From the NCBI RefSeq assembly GCF_004519295.1, contig NZ_SOZH01000010.1, positions 1 to 64,000 of the forward strand: a stretch of DNA of 64,000 nucleotides. The letters run 5' to 3'. This document shows positions 46,881 to 55,293 of the stretch, piece after piece. Position numbers and translations under genes: made by a program. Source of the stretch: Cellulosimicrobium funkei (GTDB lineage Bacteria; Actinomycetota; Actinomycetes; Actinomycetales; Cellulomonadaceae). Below the pieces are notes generated by a model. The model did not search any database. It was not told where the DNA came from and saw nothing but the letters and a program-made list of their open reading frames with translations. Numbering within the stretch: the first letter of the stretch is position 1; every line of letters begins with the position of its first letter.

Positions 46881-48002
46881 ATGTCCGCGCTGGAAGGCCC
46901 CACGCTGCACGTCCGCGGCCACGTCATCGTCGGCGACGACCGCGAGGTGGGCGACCTGTGGGTCAAGGACGGGCGGATCAGCCTCACCCGGCCGTCCGCG
47001 CAGGGCACCAACATGGTCGAGCTCGAGGGCTGGGCCCTGCCGGGCCTCGTCGACGTGCACTGCCACGTCGGGCTGGGCGCCCAGGGCGCCGTCGACGCGA
47101 CGACCGCGCAGGAGCAGGCGCTGACGGACCGGGACAGCGGGGTGCTCCTGGTGCGCGACGCCGGCTCCCCGCTCGACACGCGGTGGGTGCACGGCCGTCG
47201 CGACCTGCCGCGCCTCGTGCGGGCGGGGCGCCACCTCGCCCGGCCCAAGCGCTACCTGCGCCACTACGGGCTCGAGCTCGACGACGTCGCCCAGCTCCCC
47301 GAGGCCGTGCGCCGCGAGGCGCGCCAGGGCGACGGGTGGGTCAAGATCGTGGGGGACTGGATCGACCGTGACCTCGGTGCCCAGGGCGACCTGCGGCCGC
47401 TGTGGCCCGACGACGTCCTCGCCGAGGCGGTCGCGGCCGCGCACGCCGAGGCCGCCCGTGTGACCGTTCACGCGTTCTCCGACGAGGTGATCCCGTCGCT
47501 CCTCGCCGCGGGCGTCGACGGCATCGAGCACGGGACGGGGATCCACCCCGACCTCATGTACGAGATCTCCGAGCGCGGCGTCGCGGTCACCCCGACGCTG
47601 CTCCAGATCGGGCAGTTCGAGAACATCGCGCGCCAGGCGGACGCCCGGTACCCGGTGTTCGCGGCGCGCATGCGGCGCCTGCACGAGCGCCGGTACGAGC
47701 AGGCCCGGGCGCTGTACGAGTCCGGCATCCAGATCCTCGTCGGCACGGACGCGGGCGGGACGATCGGGCACGGCCGCCTCGCCGACGAGTGCGCCGAGCT
47801 CGTCGCCGCGGGCATCCCCGACGCCGCCGTCGTCGCGGCCGCGAGCTGGCAGGGTCGCGAGTACCTCGGCTACACGTCGCTCGTCGAGGGCGCGTCGGCC
47901 GACTTCGTCGTCTACCCGCAGGACCCGCGCCAGGACGTCGGGGTCCTGCGCGCCCCGACCGCCGTCGTGCTGCGCGGCGAGATCGTGGCGCCTGCAGGCT
48001 GA
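46881..48002 (+). CDS. Amidohydrolase family protein (imidazolonepropionase-like)
   Basis: The 373-residue TIM-barrel protein has the metal-site pattern of subtype I amidohydrolases. These are LPGLVDVHCHVGLG (His-x-His, near residue 58), TVHAFSDE (His near 196), GIEHGTG (His near 217) and VGTDAGG (Asp near 290). A beta-sandwich built from both ends includes ADFVVYPQDPRQD and AVVLRGEIVAP. The substrate is unknown; the closest general group is Xaa-Pro dipeptidase/imidazolonepropionase-like hydrolases. GGAG before the ATG at 46881 sets the start, and TAGGTT at 46793-46798 may be the -10. It converges on the M16 peptidase gene. Confidence 0.87.
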   Translation: MSALEGPTLHVRGHVIVGDDREVGDLWVKDGRISLTRPSAQGTNMVELEGWALPGLVDVHCHVGLGAQGAVDATTAQEQALTDRDSGVLLVRDAGSPLDTRWVHGRRDLPRLVRAGRHLARPKRYLRHYGLELDDVAQLPEAVRREARQGDGWVKIVGDWIDRDLGAQGDLRPLWPDDVLAEAVAAAHAEAARVTVHAFSDEVIPSLLAAGVDGIEHGTGIHPDLMYEISERGVAVTPTLLQIGQFENIARQADARYPVFAARMRRLHERRYEQARALYESGIQILVGTDAGGTIGHGRLADECAELVAAGIPDAAVVAAASWQGREYLGYTSLVEGASADFVVYPQDPRQDVGVLRAPTAVVLRGEIVAPAG

Positions 48003-48017
48003 CCGCGCGACGAGAGG

Positions 48018-49571
48018 TCAGCGGGCGGGGACCGGTGCCGGGTCGCCCGTCGTCCCCGCGGCGGTGGACTTGACGTAGCGCACCGTGGGCCCGAGCCGGT
48101 CGACCGTGCGGGCGAGCGGGGCGGCGAGGTTCCGGAAGAGGGCCGGCACGAGGACGACGCTGGCGCCGCGTGCCGTGACCAGCTCGACGTCGCCGTCCTC
48201 GTCGACCCCGGCGAGGAGGACCTCCTGGTGGCGGATCGTGTACGTCGCACCGGGGTCGGTCAGGACGAACCGGTCCTCGAGGAGCCGGACGCTGGATCCC
48301 CGGGCGGGCGAGAAGAACCGCGCCTTGTGGCGGGAGCCCCCGCGGCGCGGGACCGGCGACGTGTCGTCGAGGAGCGACACCGCGCCGAGGCGGTCCTTCG
48401 CCAGCCGCGCCAGCGCCTCGTCGTGCGGGACGTGCCCCGCGGGGAAGCAGACGAGGAGGGTGCTGCGGAGCTCCGTGAGCACGGCGGCGACGGCCTGGCC
48501 GGACACCTCGGGCAGCCGGGCGCTCACCTCGGCCGGCGAGGAGGCCGTGAATCCGCGCAGCTCGTAGGACGCCGCGAGGTCGAGCCACCAGGCGTGGGAG
48601 GCCACGAGGTCGAGCTCGTTCGCGAGCACGGCCCGGGCGCGCTCCAGCTCGTCGGGACCTGGCCCGGAGACCGCGAGACGTTCGAGGACGTCCAGGGTGG
48701 CCACGAGGACGTCGCACACCCGCTCGGGTCCGGGGTCGGCCGCGACCGTCAGGACCTCGCGCGCGTCGTCGACCTGGACCGCCATCGACTGGACCGTGTA
48801 GACGTCTCCCTGAGCCGTCCGCAGCGTCGCGTTGAGGGCCTCGGTGAGCACGGCGGTCGCGAGGATGCGGGTGGCGTCGTCGTGGTCCGTCGAGCACTCG
48901 CCGGACAGCACGAGCTCGTCGCTGCTGTGCTCGGCCCACGAGGGGCCCGGGAGCACCGACGGAGGGTGCGGGAGCCGGGCGACCGGCGGCCCCGAGGGAA
49001 GGTCCAGGCGCAGGCCCGCCGGCAGGGGGGCGGTGCTCACGAGCACGGCGTTGTCCCGGTGGAACCACCGTGCGGCGGCCTCCCGCACCTCGTCGATCGT
49101 CCAGTCCATGAGCCGCGTGTGCGAGAGCGCGGCGACCCCGGTGCCGGAGGGTCCGTAGCGGACCGTGAACGCGTCGTGCGCCGCGTACAGGCTCTCGCGC
49201 CCGACCTCGGCGAGCACGGTCCGCCGTTCGAGGTCGACCTCCTCCGGAGTCACCGTGCTGAGCTCTCGGACCGCGCGGCACACGCGGTCGACGAAGTCGA
49301 CGAGCTGGTCAGGCCGGCCGGTCGCGTAGAACGAGGTGGAACGCAGGGTCGACTCCGCGTTGTGGGGGATGTCGACGCGACCCACGCGGCGCATGACGAG
49401 GTGCTCCACGAGGTGCGTGATGCCCACCGTCCGGGGGTCCATGTCCTGGAGGCCGACCCCGAAGAGGAGGGTCACGGTCGGGTCCGTGGCGAGGTCCGCC
49501 CAGAGGACGGGGACACCGTCGACGACGGTACGGTGGTACGGGCGCTGCGGTGCGCCGTGGGGCTCGGCCAT
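48018..49571 (-). CDS. M16 (insulinase/pitrilysin) family metallopeptidase-like protein
   Basis: The 517-residue protein has the inverted zinc motif HLVEH within GITHLVEHLVMRRVG near residues 53-66. A Glu-rich helix EEVDLERRTVLAEVGRES near 115 supplies the third zinc ligand. C-terminal-lobe features are ELVLSGECSTDHDDATRILA and LNATLRTAQGDVYTVQSMAV. An active single-unit M16 peptidase is plausible. It differs from the standard actinobacterial PepR (M16B), which sits near dapB and polynucleotide phosphorylase. No signal peptide is visible. AAGGAA lies about seven bases before the ATG at 49571. It faces the rpsP operon with a divergent promoter region. Confidence 0.8.
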   Translation of the reverse strand: MAEPHGAPQRPYHRTVVDGVPVLWADLATDPTVTLLFGVGLQDMDPRTVGITHLVEHLVMRRVGRVDIPHNAESTLRSTSFYATGRPDQLVDFVDRVCRAVRELSTVTPEEVDLERRTVLAEVGRESLYAAHDAFTVRYGPSGTGVAALSHTRLMDWTIDEVREAAARWFHRDNAVLVSTAPLPAGLRLDLPSGPPVARLPHPPSVLPGPSWAEHSSDELVLSGECSTDHDDATRILATAVLTEALNATLRTAQGDVYTVQSMAVQVDDAREVLTVAADPGPERVCDVLVATLDVLERLAVSGPGPDELERARAVLANELDLVASHAWWLDLAASYELRGFTASSPAEVSARLPEVSGQAVAAVLTELRSTLLVCFPAGHVPHDEALARLAKDRLGAVSLLDDTSPVPRRGGSRHKARFFSPARGSSVRLLEDRFVLTDPGATYTIRHQEVLLAGVDEDGDVELVTARGASVVLVPALFRNLAAPLARTVDRLGPTVRYVKSTAAGTTGDPAPVPAR

Positions 49572-49673
49572 GCGGTTCCTTCTGACGGTCCGGGACCGGC
49601 CCCGGCGCCCCGCGGCGGTGGCCACGTGAGGCGGGACTCTACACCGTGGTCGGACGTGCGGGAGCGGGCGATG

Positions 49674-49703
49674 TTGGTCAGCGCCCGGAGGGTCTGGCAC
49701 AAT
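49674..49703 (+). promoter_or_regulatory. rpsP operon promoter
   Basis: TTGGTC at 49674-49679 and CACAAT at 49698-49703 are separated by 18 bases. The extended sequence TGGCACAATG resembles that before rplS (TGGCAGAATG). It would give an rpsP leader of about 120 bases. Confidence 0.55.
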
Positions 49704-49829
49704 GTCCCGGTACTCGGCGTGCCCCGGCCCCTCTCTCCGGCGCGTGCCGTGTCCTGAACCCCTTCCTCGTCCTGTCCCCACGGGACGATCGCGGGTTCGC
49801 CCGAAACAGAACCAGGAGAGACCACCACT

Positions 49830-50267
49830 GTGGCCGTCAAGATTCGTCTGAAGCGTCTCGGCAAGATCCGTGCGCCGTACTACCGTGTCGTCGTCGCCGA
49901 CTCGCGCACCAAGCGCGACGGTCGTGTGATCGAGGAGATCGGCAAGTACCACCCCACCGAGGAGCCCTCGTTCATCGAGATCACCTCGGACCGCGCCCAG
50001 TACTGGCTCGGCGTCGGCGCGCAGCCGACGGAGCAGGTGCTCGCGCTCCTCAAGGTCACCGGCGACTGGCAGAAGTTCAAGGGCCTGCCCGGCGCCGAGG
50101 GCACGCTCAAGGTCAAGGGCGAGAAGGTCGACCCGACCGCCGCTATCGAGGCCGCCGCCGCGGACGCCGAGAAGGTCAAGGCCAAGGCTGCCGAGAAGAA
50201 GACCGAGGCTCCGGCCGAGGAGACCGCCGACGCGGCCGACGAGGCCGCTGCCGACGAGCAGGCCTGA
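49830..50267 (+). CDS. rpsP: 30S ribosomal protein S16
   Basis: The 145-residue protein starts [20 protein letters not shown], the S16 signature. The conserved core [19 protein letters not shown] and [16 protein letters not shown] ends near residue 85. The last 60 residues form an Ala/Glu/Lys-rich tail, a common actinobacterial extension of unknown function. GTG at 49830 follows an AGGAGAG site. It is the first gene of the rpsP-KH-rimM-trmD series. The KH gene starts on the last base of its stop codon. Confidence 0.97.
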   Translation: MAVKIRLKRLGKIRAPYYRVVVADSRTKRDGRVIEEIGKYHPTEEPSFIEITSDRAQYWLGVGAQPTEQVLALLKVTGDWQKFKGLPGAEGTLKVKGEKVDPTAAIEAAAADAEKVKAKAAEKKTEAPAEETADAADEAAADEQA

Positions 50268-50506
50268 TGATCGCCGAGGCCCTCGAGCACCTCGTGCGCG
50301 GCATCGTGGACAACCCGGACGACGTCCGCGTGGCCACGAAGACGCTGCGTCGCGGTGACCTGCTCGAGGTCCGGGTGCACCCGGAGGACCTCGGCCGCGT
50401 CATCGGTCGCGGCGGGCGCACCGCCCGTGCCCTGCGCACGGTCATCGGCGCGCTCGCGACCGACGGGCCGGTCCGTGTCGACGTCGTGGACGTCGACCGC
50501 CGCTGA
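50267..50506 (+). CDS. khpA: KH-domain RNA-binding protein KhpA
   Basis: The 79-residue protein is a single type II KH domain with GRVIGRGGRTARALRTVIGA, the GxxG RNA-binding loop, near residues 45-64. It starts [20 protein letters not shown], typical of KhpA. Homologues work with KhpB/Jag and bind structured RNAs affecting cell size and ribosome biogenesis. Its ATG shares one base with the rpsP stop, so translation is coupled. A very stable hairpin lies between it and rimM. Confidence 0.95.
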   Translation: MIAEALEHLVRGIVDNPDDVRVATKTLRRGDLLEVRVHPEDLGRVIGRGGRTARALRTVIGALATDGPVRVDVVDVDRR

Positions 50507-50542
50507 GGCCCGCACGACGACGCCCCGCGAGGGGCGACGGGC

Positions 50543-50575
50543 AAGGCCCGGCCCGCCACCGGCGGGCCGGGCCTT
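50543..50575 (+). terminator. 15-bp perfect hairpin between khpA and rimM
   Basis: Arms 50543-50557 and 50561-50575 are perfectly complementary around ACC. The structure is a terminator or attenuator inside what is usually one operon. The 3' arm ends in CTT, followed by CCTGCG, with no T-run. Confidence 0.6.
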
Positions 50576-50641
50576 CCTGCGTCCGTCGCCGGAGGACCGG
50601 CGCGCACCGTCCCATCCAGCACCACACGAGGAGTCACGACG

Positions 50642-51232
50642 ATGGAGCTGACCGTCGCGCGCGTCGGCAAGGCGCACGGGCTGCGGGGCGAGGTCGCCCT
50701 CGACCTGCGCACCGACGACCCCGAGGAACGCCTCGCGGTGGGCGAGCGTCTGGAGACGCGGCCCGCCGACGCCGGCCCCCTGACCGTCGCCACCGTGCGC
50801 GTCCACCAGGGCCGCTGGCTCGTCGGGTTCGAGGGCGTGCGCGACCGCACGGGCGCCGAGGCGCTGCGCGGCGTCGAGCTCGTCGTCGAGGCCGAGGCGT
50901 CCGACGAGGAGGACGCGTGGTACCCGCACGAGCTCGCCGGGCTGCGCGCCGAGGGCACGGACGGTCGCGTGCTGGGCCGCGTCGAGGGCCTCGAGCACCT
51001 GCCCGCGCACGACGTCCTCGTGCTGCGCGAGCCCGACGGCGCCCGCACGCTCGTGCCCTTCGTCCGGCAGATCGTGCCGGTCGTCGACGTGGCCGGGGGC
51101 CGGGTCGTGCTCGACCCGCCCGGCGGGCTGCTCGCGTCGGACGCGGAGCACCTGGAGGTCGCGGCGCCGAGCGCCGGCGACGCGGCGGGCGAGCCCGGGT
51201 CGCAGGACGCCTCCGCCGACGGCGAGGCCTGA
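50642..51232 (+). CDS. rimM: Ribosome maturation factor RimM
   Basis: The 196-residue protein assists maturation of the 30S head and binds S19. The N-terminal RimM domain begins [20 protein letters not shown]; the PRC-barrel part includes [30 protein letters not shown] and [16 protein letters not shown] 25-residue Ala/Gly/Asp-rich tail follows. GAGGAG lies about eight bases before the ATG. The stop is one base from the trmD start. Confidence 0.95.
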   Translation: MELTVARVGKAHGLRGEVALDLRTDDPEERLAVGERLETRPADAGPLTVATVRVHQGRWLVGFEGVRDRTGAEALRGVELVVEAEASDEEDAWYPHELAGLRAEGTDGRVLGRVEGLEHLPAHDVLVLREPDGARTLVPFVRQIVPVVDVAGGRVVLDPPGGLLASDAEHLEVAAPSAGDAAGEPGSQDASADGEA

Positions 51233-51233
51233 C

Positions 51234-52052
51234 GTGCGGATCGACGTCGTCACGATCTTCCCCGACTACCTGGCCGCGCTGGACCTGTCGCTCGTCGGCA
51301 AGGCCCGCACGGCCGGGATCCTCGACCTGCGCGTCCACGACCTGCGCGACTGGACGACGGACCGGCACCGCACGGTCGACGACACGCCGTTCGGCGGCGG
51401 CGCGGGCATGGTCATGCGCCCCGACGTGTGGGGGCGGGCGATCGACGACGTGTCCGGTCTGTCGACCGCCGCGGTCGCGGGAGAGGCGAGCGCGGTGCAC
51501 CTGGTCGTGCCGACGCCGTCGGGCGCGACCTTCACCCAGCGCACCGCCGAGGAGCTCGCGACGGAGGAGCACCTCGTCGTCGCCTGCGGACGCTACGAGG
51601 GCATCGACGCGCGCGTGGCGGAGCACTACCGTGCCGCCGGGATGCGCGTCAGCGAGCTCTCGATCGGCGACTACGTGCTCAACGGCGGCGAGGTCGCGGC
51701 GCTCGTGATGATCGAGGCTGTCGGGCGCCTGCTGCCGGGCGTCGTGGGCAACCCGGAGTCGCTCGTCGAGGAGTCGCACGGGGCCGCGGGGCTCCTGGAG
51801 TACCCGGTCTACACGAAGCCGCCCGTGTGGGGCGACCTCGAGGTGCCCGACGTCCTGCTGTCCGGGCACCACGCCCGGATCCGGCGCTGGCGCCGGGACC
51901 AGGCCCTGCGTCGTACCGCCCGCCGCCGCCCGGACATGGTGCGCGCGCTCGACGTCGCCGCCCTCGACCGGCACGACCTGGAGGTCCTCGCGGGGGCCGG
52001 CTGGGGCGTCGTCGACGGCCACCTGGAGCGCACCGAGCCTGCCGACGGCTGA
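51234..52052 (+). CDS. trmD: tRNA (guanine-N1)-methyltransferase
   Basis: The 272-residue SPOUT enzyme methylates G37 of tRNAs using SAM. It has [13 protein letters not shown] at the start, [18 protein letters not shown] near residue 45 and [19 protein letters not shown] near 115. The knotted SAM site [19 protein letters not shown] lies near 142, and [20 protein letters not shown] near 220. GTG at 51234 directly follows the rimM stop. The length is slightly above average because of its C-terminal extension. Confidence 0.96.
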   Translation: MRIDVVTIFPDYLAALDLSLVGKARTAGILDLRVHDLRDWTTDRHRTVDDTPFGGGAGMVMRPDVWGRAIDDVSGLSTAAVAGEASAVHLVVPTPSGATFTQRTAEELATEEHLVVACGRYEGIDARVAEHYRAAGMRVSELSIGDYVLNGGEVAALVMIEAVGRLLPGVVGNPESLVEESHGAAGLLEYPVYTKPPVWGDLEVPDVLLSGHHARIRRWRRDQALRRTARRRPDMVRALDVAALDRHDLEVLAGAGWGVVDGHLERTEPADG

Positions 52053-52116
52053 GCGGGGACCCTCCCGGCGCGCGCCCGTGACCCGCGAGGGCTGCCGCCG
52101 GGGTCGACGGGTGTGG

Positions 52117-52122
52117 CAGAAT
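52117..52122 (+). promoter_or_regulatory. -10 region of a probable rplS promoter
   Basis: CAGAAT within TGGCAGAATGG resembles the rpsP promoter -10. It is 204 bases upstream of rplS, in a 273-base gap after trmD that contains no convincing gene. The leader could hold L19 control elements, but no known motif was recognised. Confidence 0.4.
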
Positions 52123-52325
52123 GGTCGATCGGTGTGTGCCGCCCCGGACCTCTGCCACAGGGGAGCCCGCGCCCGATCCTCGGGCGGACTGGCACGACGG
52201 ACCCGACGACCGCGAGGTCGACGACCGTCCACGCCCAGCACGGCACACCCCACCGATACGACGACGGCCCGGTCTGCCCGGGCCACGAGCACGCGTCCGA
52301 CCTGTGGCGGGCGAGGAGAAGCACC

Positions 52326-52685
52326 ATGCACACGCTGGACAGCGTCGACGCAGCATCGCTGCGCAGCGACGTCCCGGAGTTCCGCCCCGGTGACACGCTC
52401 AAGGTCAACGTCAAGGTCGTCGAGGGCACCCGCTCCCGCGTCCAGGCGTTCCAGGGTGTCGTCATCGCCCGTCAGGGCAGCGGCGTCCGCGAGACGTTCA
52501 CGGTCCGCAAGATCAGCTTCGGCGTGGGTGTCGAGCGCACGTTCCCCGTGCACTCGCCGTCCATCGAGTCCGTCGAGGTCGTGACGCGCGGTGACGTGCG
52601 TCGCGCCAAGCTGTACTACCTGCGCGCGCTGCGCGGCAAGAAGGCGAAGATCAAGGAGAAGCGCGAGACCGCGCCCAACCGCTGA
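52326..52685 (+). CDS. rplS: 50S ribosomal protein L19
   Basis: The 119-residue protein sits at the 30S-50S interface. It has [40 protein letters not shown] and the signature [19 protein letters not shown], then the basic tail [26 protein letters not shown] lies nine to ten bases before the ATG at 52326. It is separated from trmD by a 273-base region with its own promoter candidate. A GC-rich hairpin follows its stop. Confidence 0.97.
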   Translation: MHTLDSVDAASLRSDVPEFRPGDTLKVNVKVVEGTRSRVQAFQGVVIARQGSGVRETFTVRKISFGVGVERTFPVHSPSIESVEVVTRGDVRRAKLYYLRALRGKKAKIKEKRETAPNR

Positions 52686-52722
52686 TCGGCTGTCGGCGAC
52701 ACCGCCGCTCCGCTCGTTCCTA

Positions 52723-52752
52723 CGGCGGCCGTCCCTCCCGGGGCGGCCGCCG
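52723..52752 (+). terminator. rplS terminator
   Basis: CGGCGGCCG and CGGCCGCCG form a perfect 9-bp stem around a twelve-base loop, 38 bases after the rplS stop. Confidence 0.5.
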
Positions 52753-52827
52753 TCGGCGTACCCGGGGCCGCTGTCCGCGGGCCGGTTCCGTTTCCCGGAT
52801 CGCCTCCCGAGGTGGCATTGTGAACGC

Positions 52828-53643
52828 GTGACCGACAGCGCCCCGCCCCGCGGCCCGCACCCCGACGCCGGCACCGAGCGTGCGGCGCTCGGCCCGGAGG
52901 ACGACGGGCGCCCCCCGCACGGCCAGCACCTCGCGGCCGAAGGGGACGAGGTCGCCCCGCGCGAGCGCCCGCGCAGGTCGTCGCTGCTGCGCGAGACCGC
53001 GATCATCGTGGTCAGCGCGCTCGTGCTGTCCCTGCTCATCAAGACGTTCCTCGTCCAGGCGTTCTTCATCCCGAGCGCCTCGATGGAGGACACGCTCGTC
53101 GAAGGCGACCGCGTGATGGTGTCCCGTCTCGTGCCCGGCGCGTTCGACGTGCACCGGGGCGACATCGTCGTGTTCAAGGACCCGGGCGGCTGGCTGCCGC
53201 CGCAGGAGCCCCAGGACGAGAGCCCGGTGTCCGAGGCGGTCCGTGCGGCGCTGACGTTCGTCGGCCTCTTGCCGCAGGACACGGGGGAGCACCTCATCAA
53301 GCGCGTCATCGGCGTGCCGGGCGACCACGTCGTGTGCTGCGACGCGGAGGGCCGCGTGAGCGTCAACGACGTGCCGATCGACGAGACGTACATCAAGCCG
53401 GGGTCGATCCCCAGCCAGGACGCGTTCGACCGCACGGTCCCCGCCGACATGCTGTTCGTCATGGGCGACAACCGGCAGAACTCCGCGGACTCTCGCTACA
53501 ACCAGGGCAAGCCCGGAGGCGGGTTCGTGCCGATGAGCAACGTCGTGGGGACGGCGTTCGTCAAGGTGTGGCCGCTGTCGCACGTCGGTATGCTGCGCAA
53601 CCCCGGCGACGTGTTCGCCGACGTCCCCGAGGTGGAGCCGTGA
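52828..53643 (+). CDS. lepB: Signal peptidase I
   Basis: The 271-residue membrane protease cleaves signal peptides on the outer face of the membrane. A 50-residue polar N-terminus precedes a single helix ([20 protein letters not shown]). The catalytic Ser is in [16 protein letters not shown] near residue 88 and the Lys in [14 protein letters not shown] near 155. Box [15 protein letters not shown], lies near 212. The GTG at 52828 is preceded by CATTGT and six bases, consistent with leaderless transcription. Its stop overlaps rnhB as GTGA. Confidence 0.95.
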   Translation: MTDSAPPRGPHPDAGTERAALGPEDDGRPPHGQHLAAEGDEVAPRERPRRSSLLRETAIIVVSALVLSLLIKTFLVQAFFIPSASMEDTLVEGDRVMVSRLVPGAFDVHRGDIVVFKDPGGWLPPQEPQDESPVSEAVRAALTFVGLLPQDTGEHLIKRVIGVPGDHVVCCDAEGRVSVNDVPIDETYIKPGSIPSQDAFDRTVPADMLFVMGDNRQNSADSRYNQGKPGGGFVPMSNVVGTAFVKVWPLSHVGMLRNPGDVFADVPEVEP

Positions 53644-54470
53644 CGCTCGACGCCGTCGCGCGTCCGGAGCCCGCGCGGGCACCGGCGCGCCGGGCACCCG
53701 CGCGTCGCCGGCCCGACCTGCGCCAGGAGCGCGCCATGCTGCGCGACGGCGCCCGCCTCGTCGCCGGGATGGACGAGGTCGGTCGCGGCGCGCTCGCCGG
53801 GCCGGTGTCGGTCGGGGTCGTGATCGTCGACCTCGCGACGAAGCCGTGCCCGCCCGGGCTCACGGACTCCAAGCTCCTCACCGCGGCAGCGCGCGAGGCG
53901 CTCGTGCCCCTCGCGCGGTCGTGGTGCGTCGCGTGGGCGGTGGGCCACGCGGGTCCGGCCGAGATCGACGCGCACGGGATCGTGGGCGCGCTGCGGCTCG
54001 CGGGCCGCCGTGCGCTCGCCCAGGTGCGCCGGACGGTCGGCGACGTCGACGCGGTCCTGCTCGACGGCAAGCACGACTGGCTGAGCCGCCCCTCGGCGGT
54101 GGATCTCTTCGAGGCGTTCGACCTCGACCCGCACGACGACGTCCGGCTCGTCGACCCGCGCGTGCGCACGCTCGTGAAGGCGGACCTGCAGTGCGCGTCG
54201 GTCGCCGCCGCGAGCGTGCTCGCGAAGACGGAGCGCGACGGCCTCATGACGAGCCTGGCGCGCCAGTATCCGGCCTTCGGGTGGGACCAGAACAAGGGCT
54301 ACGGGGCGGCGGCGCACGTCGAGGCCCTGCGAGAGCACGGCCCGACGCCGCAGCACCGGCGGTCCTGGCGCCTGCCCGAGCGCGGTGACGAGGGCATCGG
54401 CGTCCCGGCGTACGGCGACCCGGTCGACGTGCTCGAGCTCGACCCCGAGGCCGGGCTGCCGACGAGCTGA
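53640..54470 (+). CDS. rnhB: Ribonuclease HII
   Basis: The 276-residue enzyme removes ribonucleotides from DNA-RNA hybrids. A basic Ala/Pro/Arg-rich leader of 40 residues precedes [20 protein letters not shown], which carries the first Asp and Glu. [12 protein letters not shown] supplies the third Asp near residue 143, and [21 protein letters not shown] the fourth near 183. [15 protein letters not shown] and [10 protein letters not shown] close the domain. The GTG overlaps the lepB stop. The order lepB-rnhB-DUF2469-yraN is standard in actinobacteria. Confidence 0.95.
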   Translation: MTLDAVARPEPARAPARRAPARRRPDLRQERAMLRDGARLVAGMDEVGRGALAGPVSVGVVIVDLATKPCPPGLTDSKLLTAAAREALVPLARSWCVAWAVGHAGPAEIDAHGIVGALRLAGRRALAQVRRTVGDVDAVLLDGKHDWLSRPSAVDLFEAFDLDPHDDVRLVDPRVRTLVKADLQCASVAAASVLAKTERDGLMTSLARQYPAFGWDQNKGYGAAAHVEALREHGPTPQHRRSWRLPERGDEGIGVPAYGDPVDVLELDPEAGLPTS

Positions 54471-54520
54471 CCGGGGTCCTCCGTCCGGTCCGGCGGCCGC
54501 CGATGGTCCATGATGGAGCC

Positions 54521-54820
54521 GTGAGCGCCGAAGACCTGGAGAACTACGAGACCGAGATGGAGCTCGCGCTGTACCGCGAGTACCGCGACGTGGTGGGCCT
54601 GTTCTCGTACGTCGTGGAGACCGAACGCCGCTTCTACCTGGCGAACCAGGTCGACCTCCAGGTGCGTTCCGCCGCCGGTGAGGTCTACTTCGAGCTGCGG
54701 CTCGCCGACGCGTGGGTCTGGGACGTGTACCGCTCCGCGCGGTTCGTGAAGTCGGTGCGCGTCGTGACGTTCAAGGACGTCAACGTCGAGGAGCTCGCGA
54801 AGGCCGAGCTCCAGCTCTGA
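54521..54820 (+). CDS. DUF2469 family protein
   Basis: The 99-residue acidic protein begins MSAEDLENYETEMELALYRE, the typical start of DUF2469. ETERRFYLANQVDLQVRS and FELRLADAWVWDVYRSARFV follow, ending EELAKAELQL. The family is nearly universal in actinobacteria next to rnhB and yraN, but its function is unknown. The GTG at 54521 is preferred to an ATG six codons earlier because CATGAT lies exactly six bases upstream and GGAG is nearby. The 113-base gap to yraN holds a GGACCGC/GCGGTCC hairpin. Confidence 0.92.
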   Translation: MSAEDLENYETEMELALYREYRDVVGLFSYVVETERRFYLANQVDLQVRSAAGEVYFELRLADAWVWDVYRSARFVKSVRVVTFKDVNVEELAKAELQL

Positions 54821-54933
54821 CGCCCTTCGTGGCCGTGCACAGGACCGCTGCCTGACGGCGGTCCCACAGGCCGCCCGGCGCCCCTGGCGCCGCTCCCGCG
54901 CCGTGCCCCACGGTGGGCCGCGGAGGTGAGCCC

Positions 54934-55293
54934 ATGGGAGCGAACGACGCCGTCGGGCGGTACGGGGAGAGGGTGGCCGCGGCCCACCTGGTCGAGGCGG
55001 GCTGGACGCTCCTCGACCGCAACTGGCGCGGGACGCGCGGCGAGCTCGACGTCGTCGCGCTCGACGGCGACGTGCTCGTGGCCGTCGAGGTCAAGACCCG
55101 GCGCGGCACGGGGTTCGGGCACCCGGCGCAGGCCGTCACGCCCGCGAAGCTCGGCCGTCTGCGCCGGCTCACGGGGGAGTGGCTCGCGACGCACGACGTC
55201 CGCGCCCGGTCGGTCCGCATCGACGTCGTCGCGGTCCTCGTGGCGCGCGCCGGTGCGGCACGGGTCGAGCATCTCGTCGGGGTGAGCGCCTGA
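54934..55293 (+). CDS. UPF0102 (YraN-like) nuclease-fold protein
   Basis: The 119-residue protein has a restriction-endonuclease-like core. GRYGERVAAAHLVEAGWTLL opens it, RGTRGELDVVALDGDVLVAVEVKTR (in part: GELDVVA and AVEVKTR) gives the D-(E/V)xK pattern, and HPAQAVTPAKLGRLRRLT follows. Homologues are conserved next to comM and dprA, suggesting a role in DNA processing, but activity is unproven. GGAGGT lies seven bases before the ATG at 54934. Its stop overlaps comM as TGATG. Confidence 0.92.
   Translation: MGANDAVGRYGERVAAAHLVEAGWTLLDRNWRGTRGELDVVALDGDVLVAVEVKTRRGTGFGHPAQAVTPAKLGRLRRLTGEWLATHDVRARSVRIDVVAVLVARAGAARVEHLVGVSA

Noticed and set aside
46805-46900. Leaderless upstream frame before the amidohydrolase
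   Set aside because: A GTG follows the TAGGTT hexamer at leaderless distance, but it is out of frame with the main gene and its codons show no sign of selection.
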